Source: Trifolium pratense
Taxonomy: Eukaryota; Streptophyta; Magnoliopsida; Fabales; Fabaceae
DNA length: 64,000 nucleotides
Direction: 5' to 3'
NCBI RefSeq assembly: GCF_020283565.1
Contig: NC_060060.1
Location: 49,464,015 to 49,528,014, forward strand
This document shows positions 30,239 to 41,859 of this stretch, piece by piece. Position numbers and translations under genes: made by a program. The notes under the pieces are model-generated. The model was not told where the DNA came from, made no database searches, and saw only the letters and a list, made by a program, of their open reading frames with translations. The stretch's first letter is position 1. Each line of letters starts with the position of its first letter.

Positions 30239-32763
30239 ACGAATCCCAAACTCATCACAACAATGTTGAAACCAAAACCACATTCACAACACCAATTTCT
30301 TCAAAAACCCACCCAATTTTGACCCTTCAATTAAAAGAACCACAAGACACAATTTTTCCTACAAATTCAACCACCCTTTTAACCAAAACAATGACTTCAA
30401 CAAACTCTACTTCAACAGAACCACTACCTTCTCCAGATGAAATCGCCATTAAAGCTGTTAATAAACGCTATGAAGGTCTTGTTACAGTTAGAACCAAAGC
30501 TATCAAAGGTAAAGGTGCTTGGTATTGGAATCATCTTGAACCAATTTTGGTTCGAAATCCTGATTCAGGTGTTCCTAAATCTGTTAAACTTAAGTGTTGT
30601 TTGTGTGATTCTGTTTTTTCTGCTTCAAATCCTTCAAGAACAGCTTCTGAACATTTAAAGCGTGGAACTTGTTCTAATTTTAACAATTCTGGGTTTAAAA
30701 ATGAACCCGGTTCGGTTCCTTCTCCGGTTCCTATTTCGTCGGTTTCCGGTTCGAACCGGAAAAGAGGTTCACCTCATCAATTGGGTGTTTCTGTTTCAGT
30801 TTCAACTTCACCAACATCATTAACTTATCAAAATCATAACTTGGCATTGGTTGAAATTGGGTACCCTCAGGTGCATGGTAATATGGTGAACCATCAGAAC
30901 CAGAACCAGAATCATCAGAATCTGAATCAGAATCATTTGATGTTGTCTGGTGGAAAAGAAGATTTGTGTGCTTTGGCTATGTTTGAAGATAGTGTGAAGA
31001 AGTTAAAGAGTCCAAAAACATCACCTGGTGCTTCTTTGAGTAAAGAACAGGTTAATTCTGCTTTGGATTTACTTGCTGATTGGTTTTATGAATGTTGTGG
31101 TTCTGTTTCTTTGTCAACACTTGAGCATAGAAAGTTTCAAGCTTTTCTATCTCAGGTTGGTTTACCTGTAGGAAATGGTTTAAGACGCGAAGTTTCTGGT
31201 CCAAGGCTCGACGCTAGGTTTAGCGAGGTTAAGAGTGAATCCGAGGCGAAAATTAGGGATGCTATGTTTTTTCAGGTAGCTAGTGATGGTTGGAAGAGTT
31301 ATAATAATAGTAATATTAATCTTAATAGTAATAGTAATAATAGGAATTTGAATGGTTTGTGTTGTGGTGGTGAGAGTTTGGTTAAGTTTATGGTGAATCT
31401 TCCAAATGGGAGTAGTGTTTTTCAAAAGGCGGTGTTTACGGGCGGGGGAGTTGTGAATTCGAAGTATGCGGAAGAGATTTTTTGGGAGACTGTGACTGGT
31501 GTTAGTGGAAGTGTTGTTCAGAGATGCGTAGGGATTGTTGCTGATAAGTTTAAGGATAAGGCATTGAGGAATTTGGAGATTCAAAACCATTGGATGGTAA
31601 ATACTTCTTGTCAGCTTCAAGGGTTTCTTAGTTTAATTAAGGATTTTAACAAAGAACTCGAACTTTTCAGTGTTGTTACTAAGAATTGTCTTAAAGTTGC
31701 GAATTTTATAGATACTGAGTCTCAGGTGAGGAATGTTTTTGTTAACTATAGAATGCAGGAGATGGAGTATGCCGGGTTGATTCGAGTCCCTTCGCCGAAA
31801 TGTGACCCGTTGAAGAATTTTGCGTCCGTGTTTCCGATGCTTGAGGATATTTTGAGCTGTGCTAGAGTCATTCAAATGGTTGTGATGGAAGAGGCGTTTA
31901 AGGTAATGTTTATGGAGGATCCGCATGCTCGAGAAGTGGCTGGTTTGGTTCAGAATGAGGTGTTTTGGAACGAGCTCGAAGCTGTTTATTCTCTTGTGAA
32001 GATTATTAAAGGTATGGTTCAAGATATAGAGGCGGAGAGGCCGTTGATCGGTCGGTGTTTGCCTCTTTGGGAGGAGCTAAAAACCAAAGTGAAAGAATGG
32101 TGTGGAAAATACAATGTTGTCGAAGGACCTGTGGAGAAAATACTCGAAAAACGGTTTCGAAAAAATTACCACCCGGCATGGTCAGCAGCGTTTATACTCG
32201 ATCCACTTTACTTGATCAAAGACACGAGTGGAAAGTATCTTCCGCCGTTCAAGTTTTTGACGCGTGAACAAGAGAAAGACGTTGATAAGTTACTTACACG
32301 GTTAGCTTCAAGAGAAGAAGCTCATGTCGTGTTGATGGAGCTAATGAAATGGAGATCAGAAGGGCTCGACCCTCTTTACGCACAAGCTGTTCAAATGAAA
32401 CAAAGAGATCCCTTGACTGGTAAGATGAAAGTTGCAAATCCGCTTAGTAGTCGACTTGTTTGGGAAACATGTTTGTGTGAGTTTAAATCTTTAGGGAAGA
32501 TTGCGGTGAGGCTCATTTTTCTTCATGCAACTTCATGTGGATTTAAGAGTAATTGGTCTTTCATGAAGAAAGTTTCTGGAAACAAAAACTCAAGAGTCGC
32601 ATTAGAAAGAGCTCAGAAAATGATATATATTGCAGCTCATGCAAAGCTTGAAAGGAGAAATTTTTCGAGTGAGGAAGAAAAAGATGCAGAATTGTTTGCC
32701 ATTTCCGGAAGTGATGAAGATAGCATGCTAGCTGAAGTTTATGCTGATGCAATGCAATCTTAG
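30229..32763 (+). CDS. BED zinc finger / DUF659 / hAT-like protein, intronless, probably a domesticated transposase
   Basis: 844 codons in one exon. From about residue 66 it matches, from memory, the Arabidopsis At1g12380/At1g62870 type: AIKAVNKRYEGL, then TKAIKGKGAWYWNHLEP. A BED-type finger follows at about residues 120-150 (KCCLCDSVF, then SEHLKRGTC). Residues about 155-250 are Ser/Asn/Gln-rich linker. A DUF659-like region begins about 310 (LDARFSEVKSESEAKIRDAM, then FFQVASDGWKS). The C-terminus (about 740-810) looks like a decayed hAT dimerisation region (AVRLIFLHATSC, then ERAQKMIYIAAHAKLERR), followed by an acidic tail. No terminal inverted repeats flank it and the frame is intact, which argues for a host gene acting in the nucleus as a DNA-binding protein. 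The start is uncertain: ATG 30229 gives 844 residues; ATG 30391 has the better context, gives 790 and is closer to the length I recall for the family. Confidence 0.88.
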   Translation: MSINESQTHHNNVETKTTFTTPISSKTHPILTLQLKEPQDTIFPTNSTTLLTKTMTSTNSTSTEPLPSPDEIAIKAVNKRYEGLVTVRTKAIKGKGAWYWNHLEPILVRNPDSGVPKSVKLKCCLCDSVFSASNPSRTASEHLKRGTCSNFNNSGFKNEPGSVPSPVPISSVSGSNRKRGSPHQLGVSVSVSTSPTSLTYQNHNLALVEIGYPQVHGNMVNHQNQNQNHQNLNQNHLMLSGGKEDLCALAMFEDSVKKLKSPKTSPGASLSKEQVNSALDLLADWFYECCGSVSLSTLEHRKFQAFLSQVGLPVGNGLRREVSGPRLDARFSEVKSESEAKIRDAMFFQVASDGWKSYNNSNINLNSNSNNRNLNGLCCGGESLVKFMVNLPNGSSVFQKAVFTGGGVVNSKYAEEIFWETVTGVSGSVVQRCVGIVADKFKDKALRNLEIQNHWMVNTSCQLQGFLSLIKDFNKELELFSVVTKNCLKVANFIDTESQVRNVFVNYRMQEMEYAGLIRVPSPKCDPLKNFASVFPMLEDILSCARVIQMVVMEEAFKVMFMEDPHAREVAGLVQNEVFWNELEAVYSLVKIIKGMVQDIEAERPLIGRCLPLWEELKTKVKEWCGKYNVVEGPVEKILEKRFRKNYHPAWSAAFILDPLYLIKDTSGKYLPPFKFLTREQEKDVDKLLTRLASREEAHVVLMELMKWRSEGLDPLYAQAVQMKQRDPLTGKMKVANPLSSRLVWETCLCEFKSLGKIAVRLIFLHATSCGFKSNWSFMKKVSGNKNSRVALERAQKMIYIAAHAKLERRNFSSEEEKDAELFAISGSDEDSMLAEVYADAMQS

Positions 32764-32772
32764 TGTAATGCA

Positions 32773-32892
32773 TGGTTTTAAATTGCGACTGCAACATAAA
32801 ATAATTCAAATTTCTGCAACGGCATCACAACCACATTTTCCAGCAATATAAAGGTTCGCAACATAACCATGACCGTGTTTTAAAACCATAGT
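32773..32892. mobile_element. small MITE-like element in the 3' UTR of the BED/hAT-like gene
   Basis: The left end 'tggttttaaattgcgactgc' and right end 'ccgtgttttaaaacca' are imperfect inverted repeats, with 'gcaac' words inside. It begins about 10 bases after the stop codon, so it would lie in the transcript. No definite target duplication. Confidence 0.5.
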
Positions 32893-34500
32893 GTTGTAAT
32901 GTGCTTCTTTTTTTACTTATATAGATTTATGTAATTTTTTAGGATTTATCATATTCTTTCAAGAACTTTCTATTATTCTGTTATATCCAATGGAAAAAAA
33001 TATTCTTGACTTTGGGATTGGAATAGAAGAATATTAGAAGAGGTTTAAAAAAAAGCATGTTGTTAGTGACTGTGTTATTATCAGCTTTGATTCTAAATTC
33101 TAATGAATCATCAATCTTTCAGCATTTATTTATTTATTTATTTTAGCATGACAACAATCCATGAAGAGAGCAAGAAGAATGTGGCAATTTGTTGAGTTAT
33201 TTTTTTAATGAGATTGGTTTTGAGTTCTATTTTTATTCTCAATATGAGAAAATTGAGCTTTTATTATCTTTTGAACTACATTGATCATTCAAAACCGTCT
33301 GATTAATTTTTTTTTTATTTTTTTTTTACTAATATTGTTTTAAACTACCTTGATCATTCAGAACAGTCTGATTGTTTTTAGACGGTTGAGATTGCTTACT
33401 ACGTGTACTTGCGTGAAACAGTTATAGCAGACGATCCTAATCCCTAGAAACATAATAAATGTCTATGAAAATAGCTCTGTGGAATTATTAATTAATTACC
33501 TTTAAATTTATGTGGTTCTCTTTTTTAAGTTATTGACATTGATATGATAATGATAGAAAGCACTCATGCAAAATATTTGAAATTTTTTTAAGTAAAGTGA
33601 ATCTTTGTGGTTCTGTATGAAAAATTTATTAAAAAGCAAGAAAGGTTGTGGTTGGAGCAATGTTTTTCAACGACAATAAAAATGACATCTTTTGAGAGGT
33701 GGGGGCAGGGGACGTATTGGATACAGTAATTACGTGACACAGTTACTGATCTCTCGACTTTTTGATACTTTGATCTAATTATTTACCTAGATTAATTCAA
33801 ATTAATTTTATGAATGTGTAATCTGAATTATGAATCATCCAATCTTAAATCAATGATTGATATTGATCGGTGTATGAAATTACGTGAAATTATTACTGCA
33901 GACGATTGAGGTCGAGGGTGGGTGGGATGTTAACATTATTTCTTCACCTCCATGAAGAAAAGGATGCTTCAGTGTTGGGTTTCAAGTGTGAGTGTTTAAG
34001 TTCCACATCGACTATGTGTGAGAAGAATGTTGGATTTATAAGAGAGGTGACCCATTAACCTAACACCTTAAGGTTTTGAGTTGGGATGTGACGTCTCCTT
34101 CTCTTGTGTAATCCTGGAGTATATGTTGGGGAGTCCATGGAATTTTAATCACTTATATCCCAAATCTCAATTGACAATCAATGTCTTGATAAAGCCATAG
34201 CACAAAACATTGTCAAAATCTACATAATTTGCCACTCTAACTTGTATGACTGAATATAAATGAATTATTATACTGTTTGACCACCTGATTTCCATCACAT
34301 CCACAGACTTTATTGGTCAGGTTTAATTTTGATCTGAGTTGACCAAAGAACAAGGTCTTACTACTTTGTTCAAACCTATGAATTACTAGCTAATACATGT
34401 AAAATACCTTCGATTTGAAGTGTTGATACTGCATCAATGTTGGATATTGATTCATGTCGAATACTGAAATTGAAAGTTATTAAATAAAATAATATATATT
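32893..34500. other. intergenic, no gene; duplicated 36-bp segment and repeat words
   Basis: A 36-bp segment at 33269-33304 recurs at 33338-33373 with four differences, separated by a 33-bp T-rich stretch. 33970-34110 contains 'gttccacatcgactatgtg' and 'taacaccttaaggttttgag', words common in plant repeats. No coding sequence. Confidence 0.45.
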
Positions 34501-34548
34501 AATATCAGACATTAACTCTTCTTCAAAAAAAAATATTGGACATTAACT
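34501..34548 (+). mobile_element. tail-only micro-insertion (14 bp) with 17-bp direct repeats
   Basis: 'aatatcagacattaact' at 34501-34517 recurs at 34532-34548 with two mismatches. The insert is 'cttcttc' plus A7, the 'ttc-A(n)' class. Confidence 0.5.
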
Positions 34549-35153
34549 TGCGTTAGATACATAACACATTCGATCTGAAGAGTTAGTACTGTATACGTGG
34601 TTTAAAAAAATTGGTGCAATCTTAAATAAAATAAATCTAAGTCAAAAGGGCATATTTCCTTTCTGTTTTTCAATTGTGAAATTATGTATAAATCTTTGAA
34701 ATCAATCATTGAATTAACTTAAGAACAATTTGTTTGGACTTATTTATTAGCATATGAACTTGTAGGAGTGTTTAAGTTAACTTATGAAAACAATTCTTAG
34801 ATATATTCATAAGTTGGTTTATCCTAATTTCAATAATAAACTCTTTAGGATAGCTTTGTAAACAACTTAATTATAGCTTATATGAAAACCGTTTGACTAA
34901 ATTTCCTCTTTGATTATTGAACCTGCATATACATAAGATCGAACTTACATGATAAAGTTTAATTAAGTTGCTATCTAAACATGGGAGTTTTGTAACTAAA
35001 AGTGAAAAAAATAAATTACTAAACTAAAATCAGAAAGCATTTTCTGAAACTGAAAAAAGCCTAATCTCTTCATGTTAGCTGATTTTTCAAGCATTATTAT
35101 TTTCTTATCATCAGATCAAATTCTTTCATTTGTTAATTAAGCCATATCATTGT

Positions 35154-35199
<46 letters not shown>

Positions 35200-35735
35200 T
35201 AATTAAAGTGATACTAAGTCTATTTTACTACTATCTCGAGAATTTGAACTTTATCGCTTCAGGTTAATTACAAGATTAAGCTCTTACTACTGAGACACTT
35301 TATGGATGCATTGTTGATTTTCATGACAGATATATTTTCATCTTCACTTTTATGTAAAATTAACTTCAAACTTGTGAAGAAAGCATTTCTGAAACAGCTT
35401 TTGTTATTCCTTAATCTCTATACTATTGATGCATGTGATTTGGCTTTTGAGAAAAGTGAAAAAACATATCTGGACAAATTTTGGCCTACTCTTTTATAAT
35501 TAATTCAAGTTTTGGCGTTTTCTGTTTCCAACAATTTGTCAGAAACCCAAAAAAAAAATTATTTTATGAGTAAAAAAAAGTATAGCTGTGAAAATCTCTC
35601 ATCTAGCTAGTCATGTTTCAAGACAACTAGAGATGATATGAACAGTTATATGAAAAGTTATCACACAAATGAGAAACTCTCCCAAAAAACTATACTAATA
35701 GTAATTGAGAAACCTGATGAAATTTATGATTTTGC
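34549..35735. other. intergenic, no gene; (TA)n at 35155-35198
   Basis: AT-rich with a 44-bp TA microsatellite. The 65-codon frame at 35302-35499 has no recognisable domain. Confidence 0.5.
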
Positions 35736-35741
35736 ATGCTT

Positions 35742-36190
35742 CTTAACCGATTTGGGTTGCATGCAGTCGGAATCTTATGCATTTATGTGGTCAGTAAATT
35801 GATGGTTAAGGATCAAGATTAGATGGTCCAGACATCGGTCGGTATATTAGATTTTTTAAGAAACTAGAATCCACATATTTTCCATCGTGTTTGATCTTGA
35901 TGAAACGCTGGTCACGATTGTGTTGACTTCATAAATACACGAGATTCCAATTACATGCATTCCACATATTCTACATTTCTTGGCCAATTTGGGTTGCATG
36001 AAGTTGGAATTTCATGCATTCATGTGCTCGGTACTTTTTTGTTTTGAATGACAATGTGCTCGGTACGATGATGGTTAAAGGATCAAGTTTACATGGTCTA
36101 GATTTACGTTTGATCTTATTGAACGCCGGTGATAAATGTGCTGACTTAATGAATACAAGAGATTTTCCGATTAATTACATGCATTCCAAA
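35742..36190 (+). repeat. tandem duplication of an unknown segment of about 225 bp
   Basis: Copy 1 (about 35742-35968) and copy 2 (about 35975-36190) share, in order, 'ttgggttgcatg', 'atggttaa(a)ggatcaag', 'catggtcta/gatggtcca', 'tttgatctt', 'gtgctgactt/gtgttgactt' and 'attacatgcattcca'. The copies are diverged. Copy 2 carries a micro-insertion (36022-36066) that copy 1 lacks. Confidence 0.65.
36022..36066 (-). mobile_element. tail-only micro-insertion (19 bp) with perfect 13-bp direct repeats; empty site in the paralogous copy
   Basis: 'atgtgctcggtac' at 36022-36034 and 36054-36066 flanks T6 plus 'gttttgaatgaca'. The corresponding place in the other tandem copy (about 35781-35800, 'atttatgtggtcagtaaatt') has neither the T run nor the second repeat. 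Confidence 0.7.
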
Positions 36191-37652
36191 ATAAATAATA
36201 TCAAATGACATGGTTACTAGATTTGGATTATGTGGAGTGAATCACAATCCTTTAGTCACCTAGTAAGTCACATTGATAAATGTTAGATCAAGATCAAACA
36301 ATATATATTTTTACTCGTCATTTTATATTTCAAAAATAAAAATTTGCACTAAAATTATTAATCATCTGCAAATTTAATCCAACGATTACTAATGTGCCGA
36401 CCGAGCTACTAAAAGTACATGCATGGTTAGTCCTGTTATCAATAGATGCTCATTTTAATAGGAGTCAAGTTATTGTGACACAAATAAATATAAATGTATA
36501 CAACAACAGGGTCCTAAAAATTGAATAGTGAAGAATTGGAATAGGTTGAAGAAGAAGTAGTAGGGTGGGTGGATAAAAACCAAACATAGTTTTGATGTGT
36601 GTCAACCTCGGATGAAGATAAAGAATCTTTGTGTTTACAATTACAAAGGAAATTAAAGAAGCATTGTAATAGTAGAAGATTATAATCTGGCATATATCTC
36701 CTGGTGAGTTTTGTTTGGCCCCACAATTGAGAGTGGTTATACATGTCATTGTTTGTGTCATAGTCAAACAAGAGTGAGATATGATTGGCCTTACTTCACA
36801 TCAATATTCCTTTTACATAGTACTCTCTCTTTCTCTCTCTCTCTTATGTTTTAACCTATTGTACACCCACAACTTAGAGTAACTGTTATTATGGATCAAG
36901 ATTCAACGCTGTAATTATTATATGCAATTACACATAGTTTTCAATTTCGATTATTGATTCTAGATGGACAATTTAAATTAAAAATATGTGTTTTTTTAGT
37001 TAAAACAATCTCAATCGTTAAAATTATATTAAACAGCTCAGATTTATTACCGCTTATGCTACTACAGCAAAAAAAAAATCCTTACATGGTAAATTTTATT
37101 GTTGATCAATGGATAGGTACTTAAAAATGGGTCCAAATTTGAACCACCATAACCAACATTGGTCTTTTAGAAGTAAAAGTTGACAATTTTTCTCGACTTT
37201 AAAATTGAGACGTCATGCAAAATTAATATGCATGTTTCAAAACTCAACTCATTCATTTTTTTTCTTCTTATCTTTTATCGAACAGATTTAGGTCAAGTTA
37301 GCACCTAGCCGTAAGGACGAAGATATGAGCATGAACTTCTGTTAATGTATAGGGTGTCGTTGATCATCGTTCGATACTTGTTTATAGGAAACCACCTATC
37401 AAAATGGTCCATGATAAAATCTTGATTTATTTGTTTAGTTGAGACTATTTTATCTCAATGATGAAAATAGGAATTTTACAAAATCAACTATTTAGTATAT
37501 GACATGATTGCTAAAAGGGCTTAGGAAAAAGTTGAAGCAAGGAGTAGTGTTTGTTCTGTGTGGGCTAAAAAAACAAAAGATGTCTGTTGGATATGAAGAG
37601 GTACAATACAAACATGATATGGCTTAGAGGATTATTTCAATTTGCAGCATCA

Positions 37653-37710
<58 letters not shown>

Positions 37711-37939
37711 AATTTCAATTGTACCTAGCACAAGATTATTGAAGCCCTGAACAGCAGATTTATAGTTCAAGAGTTTTTATGGTGATGAAATAAATGACTT
37801 ATGATTCTTTTTTTCCATTTTAATCCAGGGGCAAGTTGCAATCATGCAATCATTTAGAATAAATCGAGATTCCTTTTGCGTTTTATTTTTTTTCGATTTG
37901 GAATATGACTCGCATGTATCGTGAGATACCGATAACTAT
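36191..37939. other. intergenic, no gene; (TA)n at 37655-37708
   Basis: AT-rich. The minus-strand frames at 36465-36771 have no recognisable domain. A 54-bp TA microsatellite lies at 37655-37708. Confidence 0.45.
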
Positions 37940-38001
37940 GATTAAACTACCTTTTCTTTATTTTACAAAAAAAAAAAAAAAAAAGATTAAACTACCTTTT
38001 C
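37940..38001 (+). mobile_element. tail-only micro-insertion (28 bp) with perfect 17-bp direct repeats
   Basis: 'gattaaactaccttttc' at 37940-37956 and 37985-38001 flanks 'tttattttac' plus A18. This is the longest A-tail in the series. Confidence 0.65.
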
Positions 38002-38487
38002 TACATCATGCATCATGCATGGATAATATAGAACTTCTGTAAATAACAGAATGTAACATCAAAATCCAAACCATACATGAAATAAAGAAATTAGCTGTTG
38101 AATGATTTACTTTTACTATGGTATGTTTTTTTATTACTGGTACAATCTCTTACTAACATATAGTTTATCTTTATTAATTAAAGTAACATTAATAATCTCA
38201 TTTTACAATCGTTCGTGAGCGGATTTGAATTCTCTATCTTGTGGCAACAAGATTAAACTTTTATTATTGAGCTAACACCTTAAATGTAACATTTATGTTA
38301 TATTAAACACGTACAAAATTTCATTGTTTACCGTTATAATTTATTTTAATATTTAGTAATACCCAACAATTTGAAACAATTTTTTAAAAGTTAGATTGAA
38401 TATTGAACTCGTAAGACCTTTTATGAACATATGGTTTAATCAGTTCAATCATAATTGAATTAGATGATAAATAAATATTTCTTAATA

Positions 38488-38621
38488 TCTATATATATAA
38501 ATCCTAGATAGTTGTCCAATTGTCTATCTAAACCCTAATCCACAAACCAATCAAAACCTTTCATTTAGCCACATCACTTACATCCATTTAATGTGTGGTA
38601 CTAATTATAATTATAATTATA

Positions 38622-38660
<39 letters not shown>

Positions 38661-39300
38661 GTTTTAGGTTTTTATCCATTTTAAATTTTTTTTTTAATTT
38701 TATTATTTTGTGTATTTTATTGTTTTTTGTTCAAAATAGTTAATGTTCAAAATTTGTCTATTCTTTGTGTATATAAGGAGTTGGTCGATTGTTAGGACTA
38801 CTTCCTAATGTTAGTAAAAAAAAAAATTACTAATGGTTGGTATGCACCGCATGATTTTTATCATATTCGATTTTGAGTATGAGTTAAGTTGGTTTATCGT
38901 TGCTCCAATAAGTTTCAAATTAATATAAATGACAAATTCAATAATAAAGTAGTTTATCCAACTCATAATCATGCCTTATTCAACGTCAATTGTTTTTCAT
39001 GGTCAATTATATGTTGTCATTTCCAAAGTTATTTTAAAGAATGAGTTAAAGATATTGCTAACCAATGTTAACGAAAAAAATACCAAAGTAACTTCAAATG
39101 TGATGTATAAATAAATAAGTTTTTTAAATGTATAAACACATATTTAACATCTATATCACATTTACATAACTTTTATTGTTACTATTATTTTGATAATACC
39201 AATTATTTCAATTTGAAATTACTACTTATACAAATAATTTTTTGACATTATAATATAAAATAGAGCATAAGACCCGTGTATCGCACGAGTAAGCGTCTAG
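38488..39300 (+). mobile_element. non-autonomous Helitron, 813 bp
   Basis: It begins 'tctatatatataaatcctag' after an A and ends '...agcgtctag' before a T, as Helitrons insert between A and T and end in CTRR. Just before the end the stem-forming words 'acccgtg' and 'cgcacgagt' give the 3' hairpin typical of plant Helitrons. The interior holds an (ATT)n tract (38622-38660) and no Rep/helicase sequence. Confidence 0.8.
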
Positions 39301-41684
39301 TAAACATAAAAGGAGAGACTTATAACCTAATTCTTTCTCTTCTCTCACTCTGCCGTCACACCACCTTCTATTTGTTTTTTCTTTTTTCTTTTTTCTTTTT
39401 TGGTTTATCAATTAGAGAGGGATGGTGTTTAGGATCAATTTCGTTCGAAATCACCACTCTTGATCGTTTTTATTTCTTTTTATTCAAATAAGTGATACCT
39501 ACATATTTTTAGGTTTTATTCGAGTCTTCTTCTTCTTCATGGCTTTTTTCATCTGGTATTGTTTTAATCCCGTCTTAGTGCAGAGTTTTGGTTTTGTTCC
39601 GTCTTAGTACGGTGTTTATTTTGATTTCCCGTCTTGGTACGATGTTGTTTTTGTTCATATTTGCGGGTTTTCTTCGATCCAAATTCAGTGCAGATTCAAT
39701 GACTTTAACTGTCGTCAACATTGCAGATTTGGATACATGACTATTCCAGACATTAGAATCTTGTCAAATCAAATGTAGGTTTTTTCATAGACATTATGTC
39801 GTTTTATGTTATTAACTCGGTTGCTGTGAGGATGTTCGCAAATTCATCCTTATTAGTTTTTAGCGAAATTGAACATGTAATAATTTTGATTACACTTAGA
39901 ACAAATCGACTGAAGAGTTAACTGATTCCATATCATCAGTTGAACCTCGCAGTTCGATCCTATTGATTATACCTATAAATAAGCCATTACTACCCTTTCA
40001 TCTACTTACCACATTTTCTTCTTGACCTCATTATGCGGCTCTTTAATATGCAAATATTGCACTCAAATAATTTACTTAATTTTATCTTTTATATTCAAAC
40101 TAAGATTTTAATTTTTATACATTGTGAATGTAATTTTTTTTTACACCGGTAGCACATTACAACATTCATATGGACATAAGTTTAGAAGTATAGTTGCGTC
40201 AAATGTTTTTAATGATATGACGTTCAATAATATAATGTGTATATATATAAGTTAAATCCTCAAACAAAAAAAGTTTGCATGGCATCTTAAACATGAATCA
40301 TATTGATAATTGAATTAATAATTCTTCTTCTCATGAAATGAATGCTTTATTAATTTATCTCCACCAACCTCAAAGACCATGTCATAATGAAAAGTTTCTG
40401 AATCTCCTTAATGACTGTGAAAAAAGTCAAACAAAGATGTAAATGAAAAAGTTGTGTTGAACTGTGACTGAACCAATTAGTATAGTGGTGTTAGTGTAAG
40501 ATGCTGTATTGTTGATTTTCAGAATTGATGTACTATCTTTCTACTCATTTTGGTGTGTAGTTAGTGACAGTGGATATTGTCGGCAATGCCAAGCAATTTC
40601 TGACTACTTACCAACTAATTAGAAAAGACCTTTTTTGTGCCTTCTTTTTTCTTCTAAATTTATATATTTTTTCCTTTAGATTTTTTATTTTATGAAAGAA
40701 AATTAGTAAGAAGAAAATTTATTATTAAAGTGACATAAATAACTATTTCCTCCGGTTTTTTTTAATAAAAAATAATAAATATTTTACATTAAATTAATAA
40801 TTAATATATTAGATCTATAATATAGATCAAATATTTTTTATAAAAAAACTGGAAAGAGTATTTTACAATTGTACATAAGACTCTATTTAACCACTGCACG
40901 TACGCCAATGCACAATTTTAATCACTATTATCTTTAATTGTCTATTAGTAAAAATTATAAAAATTTAATATTTTGAAAATACTCATCAAAATAAATTGAA
41001 CAATATCTTATATGTCAATATTTACATTTATATATTATTAAAAAAATACGATCAAAAAAGATAAATGAAAAGTACATTTTTGTCGAACAGAATCTTATAA
41101 TTATGGAAGGTAGTATTAAATTGACACTTATTCTTAAACATATTTTTCCCTTTGTTTATAAGGTGTAATTTCATTTTGACTCTAAGGACATGTAAAGGAA
41201 TAAAAAATATAAAAGTTTTATATTTATAAATACAATATTTTGACTTTGAAAAATTAAATGTATGACTTCTATGATTTAGAGTAAATATTACTACTTTTAA
41301 TTACTTAAATGTGTTCTTTGTTAAATAAAAATTCTTATATATAATTTTAGGGCACGTATCAACATTTTTCTTTTATTTTTCATTCTAGTCTGGTTTTTGT
41401 GTATATGAGAGGAAAGGAATGTGATGATTGGTAAGGACAAGACAATCTTTTTACAAGAATCTTCATACTTTCAATGTTCCCTCATGATTAAACTTTTTTT
41501 GAGTGAATAAGTAATTGTTGTTCCAAACTGTGGACATGGATCCAAATAATCCTTCAACTTTGTAGAATGATATTGATAATACATCTTTGAAAATTGATAA
41601 TACATCATTATATGTAGAGGGCCACGTGTTTATTTAATTTTTAAAATTCAAAAATAATTTTTATAGATTTTACCTAATGTTCAA
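39301..41684. other. intergenic, no gene; three copies of a 30-bp motif
   Basis: 'cccgtcttagtgcagag', 'ccgtcttagtacggtg' and 'cccgtcttggtacgatg' at about 39568, 39599 and 39628 form an imperfect 30-bp tandem motif. The rest is AT-rich without coding signal. Confidence 0.45.
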
Positions 41685-41733
41685 TTTGCCTATTCACTTT
41701 GTCAAAAAAAAAAAAGTTTTGCCTATTCATTTT
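41685..41733 (+). mobile_element. tail-only micro-insertion (17 bp) with 16-bp direct repeats
   Basis: 'tttgcctattcacttt' at 41685-41700 recurs at 41718-41733 with one mismatch. The insert is 'gtc' plus A12 and 'gt', the 'gtc-A(n)' class. Confidence 0.6.
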
Positions 41734-41859
41734 TCTTTTCTTTATCCCATCATTTCCTTCCAACTAAACATAACCCGTATGTTTTAGAATTGAAGATGCT
41801 ATTTAGAATAATGATTTTCGTGTTATAGTCTAATTATTGTGACTCTCATGAGGGTTTCA

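Noticed and set aside
29898..30269. 123-codon frame with poly-Ser
   Set aside because: Translation of the (TTC)15 leader of the following gene, in another frame.
31180..32022. Minus-strand frames within the BED/hAT-like gene
   Set aside because: Antisense shadows of a strongly supported coding exon.
33269..33373. Another tail-only insertion
   Set aside because: The duplicated segment is 36 bp with four mismatches, longer than the other duplications, and the 33-bp T-rich stretch is not a simple tail; an ordinary duplication is as likely.
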